NCBI GenBank assembly: GCA_003567115.1
Contig: PXAP01000322.1
Coordinates: forward strand, 1-30,343
DNA from: Bacteroidota bacterium
GTDB lineage: Bacteria > Bacteroidota > Bacteroidia > Bacteroidales > PUMT01
Length of the DNA: 30,343 nt
Direction of reading: 5' to 3'
The translations under genes were made by a program, and so were the position numbers. A model generated the notes under the pieces. It saw nothing but the letters and a program-made list of their open reading frames with translations. It searched no databases and was not told the DNA's origin. Positions 1 through 6,054 of the stretch are shown one piece after another (position 1 is the stretch's first letter; each line of letters begins with the position of its first letter).

Positions 1-144
1 CCAACCTCTGTGGGATACGGGGCCAGCTTCCAGGGTGTAGGGCCCTTACTTACTATGCTGACCTCCTGTGCCCCCGGTGTATCAGTTGTAAATATTGACA
101 ACGGCTTCGGTGCAGCTTATTTTGCTTCGCTGATAAATAAATAA
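1..144 (+). CDS. larB: LarB, C-terminal end only (pyridinium-3,5-biscarboxylate mononucleotide synthase)
   Basis: This is the last 47 codons of a gene cut by the left edge of the window, open from base 1 to a TAA at 142-144. The peptide reads PTSVGYGASFQGVGPLLTML, followed by TSCAPGVSVVNIDNGFGAA. That is the glycine-rich, PurE-like C-terminus typical of LarB. LarB carboxylates the pyridinium ring of nicotinic acid adenine dinucleotide and releases AMP, the first step in making the nickel-pincer nucleotide cofactor. The identification is supported by larC starting 138 bp downstream on the same strand. The sulfur-transfer gene larE is not visible here. The N-terminal part and start are outside the window. 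Confidence 0.85.
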   Translation, partial: PTSVGYGASFQGVGPLLTMLTSCAPGVSVVNIDNGFGAAYFASLINK

Positions 145-231
145 CAGAATTTGCAGCATAATAACCCGGTAATCAGTTTACAATTTGCCTGTCATGGTGC
201 GATATGTCATTGACAGACAAAGCAGAATAAT

Positions 232-245
232 TGCAACCGGTTGCA
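232..245. promoter_or_regulatory. 14-bp perfect palindrome, candidate LacI-type operator upstream of larC
   Basis: TGCAACCGGTTGCA reads identically on both strands and has a central CG. It fits the general TGnAAnCGnTnnCA pattern bound by LacI/GalR-family regulators. It ends 37 bp before the larC start codon and about 25 bp before a TAATTTTG -7 element. Binding is inferred; no LacI gene lies in the window. Confidence 0.35.
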
Positions 246-270
246 TTATGATAATTAATTTTACCAACTA

Positions 271-278
271 TAATTTTG
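271..278 (+). promoter_or_regulatory. Candidate Bacteroidota -7 element before larC
   Basis: TAATTTTG matches the TAnnTTTG -7 consensus. It ends 4 bases before the larC ATG at 283, so a transcript from it would be leaderless or nearly so. No good TTG/TTTG -33 element is seen at the usual 19-21 bp distance, which weakens the call. Confidence 0.3.
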
Positions 279-282
279 AATA

Positions 283-1470
283 ATGAGAATTGCCTATTTT
301 GACTGTTTCTCCGGTATAAGCGGGGATATGCTTGCCGGATCGCTTCTTGATGCCGGTGTTGATTTTAAAGAACTGGAGAGGGAGATAAAAAAGTTGGGAC
401 TTGACGGTGTAGAGATAAAAGCCTCTAAAACAGTTAAGCAGAATATTGCATCAACTAAATTTTCAGTTATATATAAGGAACAAAAACATCATCGTCACCT
501 TACGGATTTAAATGCGCTGGTGGATAATACCTCTCTGGATGAAGATATTAAAGACAAGGCCAAAGAGATTTTTCTGAAAATTGCAGTGGCTGAGGCAAAA
601 ATTCACGATATGCCCGTTGAGAAAGTACATTTTCATGAAATTGGTGCCGTTGATACCATTGTTGATGTTGTGGCCGCCCTGACAGGTTTAAGGATGCTGG
701 GGGTTGAAAAAGTATATAGTTCCCGGCTGAACCTTGGTTCAGGATTTGTAATCTTTTCACATGGTAAATTTCCGGTTCCTGCACCAGCTACAGCTGAGAT
801 TCTTAAAGGAGTGCCGGTTTATTCGACAGACTCAAAGGGAGAGCTGGTCACGCCAACCGGAGCAGCGATAATTAAAACCCTTGCAGATAATTTCGGGGAT
901 ATGCCCTCCATTACAACAGAATCGACAGGTTACGGGGCGGGATCGAAAGATTTTGAGCATCCCAATGTATTAAGGGTGTATATCGGACAAATGGTTGAGG
1001 AGCCGGGGGCAAATCAGATAGATGTCATTGAGACAAATATCGACGACATGAATCCGCAGTGGTATGACCATATTATAGAACGTTTATATAATGAGGGGGC
1101 CCTTGAAGTTTTTCTGACAAATATCCAGATGAAAAAAAACCGCCCGGGGATAAAACTTACAGTTCTTGCAGATCCGGTTAATAAAGACCGGCTGCTGAAA
1201 TTTATTTTCAGTGATACAACGTCGATAGGTGTGAGAATGCGCCGTGAATCAAGGGAAATATTAAAAAGAGAATCAAAATTATTAACTACTCCCTATGGTA
1301 ATGTGAATGTCAAAATTACCTTGTATGGGGGTAAACCGCTAAACAAAAAAGTTGAATATGACGATCTTAAAAGACTGGCCGATGAAAACGGAATGTCAGT
1401 AAAACAGATTTCAGACGAAATTGAAAAGCATCTCCGGTTACATGATGCCAGCCGGTTTAATAAAGTATAG
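283..1470 (+). CDS. larC: LarC, nickel insertase for nickel-pincer cofactor
   Basis: This 395-residue protein begins MRIAYFDCFSGISGDMLAGS, the hallmark N-terminus of LarC, and has a histidine cluster KHHRH near residues 68-72. The second half starts around residue 245 with VIETNIDDMNPQ and continues through KKNRPGIKLTVLADP, the LarC2 domain. LarC is a CTP-dependent enzyme that inserts nickel into the bisthiocarboxylated pyridinium mononucleotide to complete the cofactor used by lactate racemase and other LarA-type enzymes. In Lactiplantibacillus plantarum the two halves are joined by programmed frameshifting; here they form one uninterrupted frame. The ATG at 283 is chosen because the conserved sequence starts there. 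It follows larB after a 138-bp gap holding a palindrome. No LarA-like racemase is in the window, so the enzyme served is unknown. Confidence 0.93.
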   Translation: MRIAYFDCFSGISGDMLAGSLLDAGVDFKELEREIKKLGLDGVEIKASKTVKQNIASTKFSVIYKEQKHHRHLTDLNALVDNTSLDEDIKDKAKEIFLKIAVAEAKIHDMPVEKVHFHEIGAVDTIVDVVAALTGLRMLGVEKVYSSRLNLGSGFVIFSHGKFPVPAPATAEILKGVPVYSTDSKGELVTPTGAAIIKTLADNFGDMPSITTESTGYGAGSKDFEHPNVLRVYIGQMVEEPGANQIDVIETNIDDMNPQWYDHIIERLYNEGALEVFLTNIQMKKNRPGIKLTVLADPVNKDRLLKFIFSDTTSIGVRMRRESREILKRESKLLTTPYGNVNVKITLYGGKPLNKKVEYDDLKRLADENGMSVKQISDEIEKHLRLHDASRFNKV

Positions 1471-1501
1471 ACCACTGACGGGGCTTTCTGAAAAATAAAG
1501 C

Positions 1502-1632
1502 TGAGTCTACTCTGAAAAGTCAAAAATGATGATCTTTTACAAAAATTCAAACATTTAACACATTGATAAACAGTGTTTTAAAAATCTGATTTGCTGATTT
1601 TTACCAAAATAATAGTTTGCAGAGTGGACTCA
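1502..1632 (+). mobile_element. MITE-like element, copy 1 (131 bp)
   Basis: The left end reads TGAGTCTACTCTGAAAA and the right end, read on the other strand, TGAGTCCACTCTGCAAA: imperfect terminal inverted repeats of 17 bp with two mismatches. A second element of the same size, orientation and internal sequence lies at 4326-4458. There is no coding capacity, so any transposition would need a transposase in trans. No clear target-site duplication is visible. It sits between larC and sucD, and its T-rich 3' half could affect sucD transcription. Confidence 0.6.
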
Positions 1633-1690
1633 AAATTTATACCTTATAATAAATTTAGGATATTGACAGCCGTTTAATCTATGCAGTATA

Positions 1691-2563
1691 ATGAGTGTTC
1701 TGGTTAATAAGTACTCACGGGTTATAGTACAGGGGTTTACCGGCAGTGAAGGCAGTTTTCATTCTTCACAGATGATTGAATACGGAACCAATTTGGTTGG
1801 CGGGGTTACCCCCGGAAAAGGGGGAGGGGAGCACCTGGGAAAACCGTTATTTAATACTGTTTCACAAGCGGTCATTGAAACCGGTGCAGACACATCTGTA
1901 ATATTTGTTCCCCCTGCATTTGCCGCCGATGCAATCATGGAAGCCGCAAAAGCAGGCATAGGCCTGATTATAGCTATTACTGAGGGGATACCTGTGTCTG
2001 ATATGGTTATGGCGAAAGAGTATCTGAGAGAGCTTGAAACCAGGCTAATAGGACCCAATTGTCCGGGAGTTATTACACCCGGCGAGGCAAAAGTGGGAAT
2101 TATGCCCGGTTTTATTCACAGAGCGGGTAATGTGGGCATTGTTTCACGCTCAGGAACACTCACCTATGAAGCAGTTGACCAGATTACCAAAGCCGGTTTG
2201 GGGCAATCAACATGTATAGGGATAGGTGGTGATCCTGTGATTGGTACAACTACACTTGACTCGGTAAAAATGTTTATGGATGATCCTGATACCGAGGGAA
2301 TAATTATTATCGGCGAGATAGGGGGAGGTATGGAAGCTGAGGCTGCCCTGTGGATTGCCGATAACGGCACCAAGCCCGTTGTTGGTTTCATTGCGGGACA
2401 GACTGCTCCCAAAGGTCGCAGAATGGGACATGCAGGGGCCATTGTAGGCGGTAGTGATGATACCGCCGCTGTTAAAATAAAGATTATGCGCGAATGTGGC
2501 ATTAATGTGGCAGAGTCGCCTGCCGATATCGGCAGCACAATGGCCGGGCTGCTTAATTTATAA
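1691..2563 (+). CDS. sucD: Succinate--CoA ligase, alpha subunit
   Basis: This 290-residue protein is full length for the family. It begins MSVLVNKYSRVIVQGFTGSE, the CoA-binding Rossmann region, has NLVGGVTPGKGG near residue 34, and carries the phosphohistidine motif GHAGAIVGG with His247. The alpha subunit binds CoA and is transiently phosphorylated while succinyl-CoA is converted to succinate with NTP formation in the TCA cycle or in reductive succinate metabolism. The partner sucC is not adjacent, so the subunits are encoded apart unless sucC lies just outside the window. The gene stands alone between a MITE-like element upstream and a convergent redoxin gene downstream. The ATG at 1691 gives the family N-terminus. 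No clear -7/-33 promoter was found. Confidence 0.95.
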   Translation: MSVLVNKYSRVIVQGFTGSEGSFHSSQMIEYGTNLVGGVTPGKGGGEHLGKPLFNTVSQAVIETGADTSVIFVPPAFAADAIMEAAKAGIGLIIAITEGIPVSDMVMAKEYLRELETRLIGPNCPGVITPGEAKVGIMPGFIHRAGNVGIVSRSGTLTYEAVDQITKAGLGQSTCIGIGGDPVIGTTTLDSVKMFMDDPDTEGIIIIGEIGGGMEAEAALWIADNGTKPVVGFIAGQTAPKGRRMGHAGAIVGGSDDTAAVKIKIMRECGINVAESPADIGSTMAGLLNL

Positions 2564-2601
2564 AACCGGAATAACCGGAAAAAGCTGTTTGACAATCCGG
2601 C

Positions 2602-2623
2602 CCGGGCATCCAAAAACGCCCGG
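2602..2623. terminator. GC-rich hairpin between convergent sucD and redoxin genes
   Basis: CCGGGC (2602-2607) and GCCCGG (2618-2623) form a perfect 6-bp stem with a 10-nt A-rich loop. It lies 39 bp after the sucD stop and 20 bp beyond the stop of the opposing gene, so it could stop transcription from both sides. No T-run follows on either strand, so intrinsic termination is uncertain. Confidence 0.4.
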
Positions 2624-2642
2624 AATATACCCTGACCCGATT

Positions 2643-4061
2643 TTATTGCATCAGATACTCTTCCATCATCTGCTCGACGGTATCTATCCCGATACGCTTG
2701 GCAATGATTGTTTTATCCGAATCCAGTATATAGATGGCAGGAGTGCTGTAAATATCATAATAATGGCGGAAATTGGTTTCATTCTGCGGATCAAAGACAT
2801 TTGTCCATTTATCAAGATCGTTGTCTGTTATATATTCAGTCCACTCCTCAATATCTCCGTAGATATAAACGGCAAATATCTCTACTCCTTTTTCCCTGTA
2901 TTTATCAGATAATTTGTTCAGCCTGGGGGTTACAACCTTGCAGTGCCCGCATTGAGGTTCATAAAAATAGATGATGGTGTATTCGGCTTCTGTTTCATGC
3001 AGACTCACATAATTGCCCCCGGGTGTTCTCATATTCAATTCTGCTGCGGTGCGACCTATAAGGTTTGGTTTTATCCGTTCAACCCTTTCCCGTAACCTGT
3101 TGATTGTTTCGTCAGTAACCCAGAAAGCTTCACCGCTGAGGTAATATGTTTCTGCCAGCTCAACGAAAACCTCATCCATTCCCATAATGTCAGACCTTTC
3201 ATAGTGATTCAGCAGAAAGACCAGCACATATTGATATACGTTGTCGTTGGCCCTGGACAGTTCGGTTACCCTTACGGCCTCGGGTATAACCGAATCGGGG
3301 CGCTGTATAACGGTACGTGTGAAAAAATGTTCCAGTTTGTTATGCAGTATGGGTGTTCTCAGAAGCCGCTCATCAGAAAAATCAATATTATCGAAAAAAT
3401 GTTTTTTATTGTATTCGTATCCCTTAACCCATCTTAGTGAATCTGGATTTTCTGCATCGTCAGGAATTTCAAAATCAGGTGTTTCCGGATTTTTCATGGC
3501 GCTTATCATACCGGCAAGCAGAGAACCGGTGTGTTTATCGATAATATCATCCCAGTACTCCTGAACTTCCCGGTCGAGTTCCATTCCCCTTGCCCGGAGA
3601 TATTGCATTGAATCCGGATTATTACGGTTCATCTCTATCCTTTCCTGAAGAGCAGAGGAGGCGGCTTGCTTCCGGTTCATAAACCTGTGATATTCGATAA
3701 ACCGGAGGTTTTCTTCAGAGCCGGTTACCTGCATATTTTTAACCGGATCATTAATACTGGTTTCAATAGTGAATTCCTGTTCACGGTCGACAAGAAGTTC
3801 GAAGTAATCCATATCCGGCATTACCACCAGGTAAATACCACCGGGCAATGCTTCATCACCCCTGAAAGCCCCTGCTCCTCCGGAATCTACCTGTATGGTA
3901 TCCTGGATGAATTTTCTGTTGCCAAAATGATAAGCAAGCAGCAGGGTTGTATCCTGTAACCCCTCAATTCTCACCCTGATATTGTAGCCTGAAGAATATG
4001 CCTGCGAGGCTGTTGCAAGGAGAGCTGCGGTAAGAATTATTGTATAAATTAATTTCCTCAT
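2643..4061 (-). CDS. Secreted thioredoxin-like (TlpA/redoxin) protein with long N-terminal region
   Basis: This 472-residue protein starts with a signal peptide (MRKLIYTIILTAALLATASQ). An N-terminal beta-rich part (about 25-115) resembles the DUF4369-type region of Bacteroidota thiol-disulfide proteins. A charged helical middle follows (about 118-330, DUF5106-like). A C-terminal thioredoxin fold (about 333-472) carries the active site CGHC at Cys371/Cys374 in EPQCGHCKVVTPRL and a cis-proline in YSTPAIYILD. It probably reduces or isomerises disulfides in the periplasm; the substrate is unknown. No cytochrome-maturation genes are adjacent. The ATG lies only 25 nt after the terminator of a structured RNA on the same strand, leaving little room for a separate promoter, so expression may depend on read-through. 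Family naming is firm for the thioredoxin domain and moderate for the N-terminal domains. Confidence 0.88.
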   Translation of the reverse strand: MRKLIYTIILTAALLATASQAYSSGYNIRVRIEGLQDTTLLLAYHFGNRKFIQDTIQVDSGGAGAFRGDEALPGGIYLVVMPDMDYFELLVDREQEFTIETSINDPVKNMQVTGSEENLRFIEYHRFMNRKQAASSALQERIEMNRNNPDSMQYLRARGMELDREVQEYWDDIIDKHTGSLLAGMISAMKNPETPDFEIPDDAENPDSLRWVKGYEYNKKHFFDNIDFSDERLLRTPILHNKLEHFFTRTVIQRPDSVIPEAVRVTELSRANDNVYQYVLVFLLNHYERSDIMGMDEVFVELAETYYLSGEAFWVTDETINRLRERVERIKPNLIGRTAAELNMRTPGGNYVSLHETEAEYTIIYFYEPQCGHCKVVTPRLNKLSDKYREKGVEIFAVYIYGDIEEWTEYITDNDLDKWTNVFDPQNETNFRHYYDIYSTPAIYILDSDKTIIAKRIGIDTVEQMMEEYLMQ

Positions 4062-4086
4062 GTCAGAATGATATTTAGTTTATCTT

Positions 4087-4112
4087 AAAAAAACCCGCGT
4101 CCTTGGGCGCGG
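4087..4112 (-). terminator. Intrinsic terminator of the structured RNA
   Basis: On the minus strand, a CCGCG/CGCGG stem (4108-4112 with 4095-4099) with an 8-nt loop is followed after two bases by seven T residues (4093-4087). This is the clearest intrinsic terminator in the window. It lies 25 nt before the start codon of the redoxin gene on the same strand, so it could act as an attenuator for that gene. Confidence 0.72.
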
Positions 4113-4262
4113 TCATATCCTGGCGGGCTTTACCCGAAAAACATATGTGGTTGCAAAAATTCGCGGTACTACGAATCAAATAGCGGGGCCAGGGCCAAAC
4201 GGCATTAACTCCGTTAATGGGCAGTCCGGTTATCAGCGAATTTTTTACTCCCACGATCTGTT
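4087..4262 (-). ncRNA. Structured RNA of about 175 nt, 6S-like shape or redoxin leader
   Basis: Read on the minus strand, the transcript would begin near 4262 after a TATTTTTG -7 element and end in the T-run at 4087. Nested complementary arms build a rod: 4259-4265 pairs with 4137-4143 (7 bp), 4251-4254 with 4147-4150 (4 bp), and 4236-4245 with 4155-4164 (10 bp, perfect). Inside this is a large, partly unpaired region and an apical hairpin, 4213-4219 with 4203-4209 (7 bp, loop GGA). A terminal rod, central bubble, apical hairpin and length near 180 nt match 6S RNA architecture, and the bubble contains TATTTG, reminiscent of the host -7 element. The alternative is a cis-acting leader of the redoxin gene 25 nt downstream. 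It does not show the conserved motifs of tmRNA, RNase P RNA or SRP RNA. Confidence 0.55.
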
Positions 4263-4266
4263 TTTA

Positions 4267-4274
4267 CAAAAATA
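4267..4274 (-). promoter_or_regulatory. -7 element for the structured RNA
   Basis: TATTTTTG on the minus strand matches TAnnTTTG exactly. Its predicted start site (about 4261-4263) coincides with the first base-paired residues of the RNA rod, which supports it. A -33 TTG is not seen at the usual spacing. Confidence 0.45.
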
Positions 4275-4325
4275 ACACCAACTATTTAAATTCTTAAATT
4301 ATTATGTTTTTTTAGTAATTAATCA

Positions 4326-4458
4326 GGAGTCTGCACCGGAAAGTCAAAAATGATGAATTTATACAAAAATTCAAATATAAAATACATTGATAAACAGTGG
4401 TTTTAAAATTTGATTTTATTGATTTTTGCACAAAAAAATACTTTATGGAGTGGACTCA
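4326..4458 (+). mobile_element. MITE-like element, copy 2 (133 bp)
   Basis: The sequence aligns end to end with 1502-1632, about four-fifths identical by eye, and shares the blocks AAAGTCAAAAATGATGA, TACAAAAATTCAAA, ACATTGATAAACAGTG and GAGTGGACTCA. The left end is degenerate (GGAGTCTGCACCGG), so its terminal inverted repeat is weaker than in copy 1, suggesting an older or inactive copy. It lies between the structured RNA and the glycosyltransferase gene, in the same orientation as copy 1. Confidence 0.58.
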
Positions 4459-4490
4459 ATCAAAACGAGAAAAAACGAAGATTATAAAAT

Positions 4491-5618
4491 TTACATACTG
4501 TATAACCGTCTGTAAAGGTACGTTAATTTATATTTTTCCTTCTCCCAGTTCAGGTCATTTGCTGCTTTGATCAGATTTTCCTGAAAGTGATTTTCCGGCA
4601 TTTCATATAACAGGTAATTTATTTTTTCAGCTATCCCTTTCGGGGAAAGGGTTCCTGAAACCACAAGGCCTATCTGATATTTTTCGACAATATGGCGCAA
4701 TTCCGGAAGATCCGATACTATCACGGGTATTTGTGCCATTATGTAGTCGAAGAGCTTGTTCGGGAGACTGTAACGGTAGTTCAGGTTACTGCCTTTGTCC
4801 ATCGAAAGCCCTGCATTGCAAAGACTTGTAAGTTGGATTAATTTTTCGTATGGCATCGGGGGAATAAAAAACACCTTTTCCTGCAGGGAGCTTTTAATCA
4901 CTTTCTCCTGCAGTTCAGGTATGATGTCTCCTTTTCCGGCAATTACCAGTGCTGCATTATCAACATACTGCATAGCTTGCGCAGCTTCTTCGGCACCCCT
5001 GTCACGATTGATACCTGATCCCTGCAGGATAACAAGTTTTTTGTTTTTCGGGAGACCGTACAGGCAGGGTGATACAGCAGCCCTGAAGTTGGTTTTTTCA
5101 GGAACGTTTCGTATAACATGTACCTGTTTTCCGTACTGTTTGCTGTAGGCAAGTGCAATTGACCGGTTAACCGTAATTATATGCCGGAGTTTGGGGAATA
5201 TAAGTTTTTCAATTTTTTTCCATATCTTTCTTACCAGGGGGCGGTCTGTAAGTTCGGGGACCTCAGTGAAGTATTCATGGCTGTCGTACACAAGCGGTTT
5301 ATCTTTTATGCGCGAAACCAGAAAATTGGCCGGAAGTGTATCAAGATCATTTGAATGCAGAATATCACACCGGGTAAAAAGCAGGAAAACAAAGAGTCGT
5401 ATGTTGTATTCTGCATAAAACATTACCCCGCTGTTGAACCAGTGCCTGACCCGTCTTGTTTTGTAAGGCCTGTCGTTCAGTGGCAGGCTGTCCGGCAGTA
5501 TCCGCCCGGTAAGCACTATATCATAACCTTCATTATGCAGGGTGCTGCAATGGCGTTTCAGTCTCTGATCTGTTGCAAGATCATTTGTTGCAGAAACAAT
5601 TAAACGTTTTTTACTCAT
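4491..5618 (-). CDS. Glycosyltransferase, GT4-like (GT-B fold)
   Basis: The protein has 375 residues from the ATG at 5618. It begins MSKKRLIVSATNDLATDQRL, the start of the N-terminal GT-B domain with an 'xTDQRxxR' nucleotide-sugar transferase signature common in Bacteroidota. The C-terminal domain has the nucleotide-sugar binding segment LPNKLFDYIMAQIPVIVSDL followed by PELRHIVEKYQIGLVV. It likely transfers a sugar onto a surface polysaccharide or lipid; donor and acceptor cannot be told. The frame can be extended to a TTG at 5684, but the extra residues are unlike the family and a candidate -7 element lies there, so the ATG is preferred. It is an orphan: no other polysaccharide genes are nearby. 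Confidence 0.85.
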   Translation of the reverse strand: MSKKRLIVSATNDLATDQRLKRHCSTLHNEGYDIVLTGRILPDSLPLNDRPYKTRRVRHWFNSGVMFYAEYNIRLFVFLLFTRCDILHSNDLDTLPANFLVSRIKDKPLVYDSHEYFTEVPELTDRPLVRKIWKKIEKLIFPKLRHIITVNRSIALAYSKQYGKQVHVIRNVPEKTNFRAAVSPCLYGLPKNKKLVILQGSGINRDRGAEEAAQAMQYVDNAALVIAGKGDIIPELQEKVIKSSLQEKVFFIPPMPYEKLIQLTSLCNAGLSMDKGSNLNYRYSLPNKLFDYIMAQIPVIVSDLPELRHIVEKYQIGLVVSGTLSPKGIAEKINYLLYEMPENHFQENLIKAANDLNWEKEKYKLTYLYRRLYSM

Positions 5619-5681
5619 GCCGGTGGTTGCTCCCGTGTTAATTCCTGTCCCGGCAAAATAGCAGATAAATAGGATTATTTG

Positions 5682-5689
5682 CAAAAATA
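5682..5689 (-). promoter_or_regulatory. Candidate -7 element for the glycosyltransferase gene
   Basis: TATTTTTG on the minus strand matches TAnnTTTG and would give a leader of about 55-60 nt to the ATG at 5618. It also excludes the TTG start at 5684. No convincing -33 element is seen. Confidence 0.3.
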
Positions 5690-5900
5690 TTTAACCTCAT
5701 TAATTTATAAACATTTGCAATATGTAGATATTCAAAGTCTTAGTGTTTTTGCGGCGATTGAATTTTTACCTCCAGGATTCAAAGGTTCAGGGATATTTCT
5801 AACCTCATTATTTCTTAAATATTTGCATCTTGATGATAATTAGTGTCATGGTATTTTTACAGCGAAAAATTTTGTCCCCAAAGTTCAGTTTATCAAGGGA
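5688..5900 (+). repeat. Diverged direct repeat, two units of about 108 bp
   Basis: Two adjacent units share, in order, TATTT..AACCTCATTA, TAAA.ATTTGCA, GAT.ATT and TTTTTnCnGCGA, with AACCTCATTA at 5693-5702 and again at 5801-5810. By eye roughly 60-70% of bases agree. The array fills most of the gap between the divergent glycosyltransferase and argS genes. No open frame or hairpin explains it; it may be an old tandem duplication of a regulatory region. Confidence 0.5.
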
Positions 5901-6005
5901 ATCTCCAGGTTTATGAATAGATAAGGCCAAGTTTGTGGACAAAAAAAGCTTTGACGGAATTTATGTTGCTTTAATAATCCGGGCGGATTTAACAATGATT
6001 CTTTT

Positions 6006-6013
6006 TATCTTTG
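6006..6013 (+). promoter_or_regulatory. Candidate -7 element for argS
   Basis: TATCTTTG matches TAnnTTTG and lies 41 bp before the argS ATG, implying a leader of about 36 nt. The -33 element is not clear. Confidence 0.3.
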
Positions 6014-6054
6014 GGTTTTTTTCAATTATAACCAATTGATATCGTTCTGTTACA

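Noticed and set aside
2496..2912. 138-codon frame overlapping the ends of sucD and the redoxin gene
   Set aside because: It overlaps two well-supported genes in other frames and has no coherent domain.
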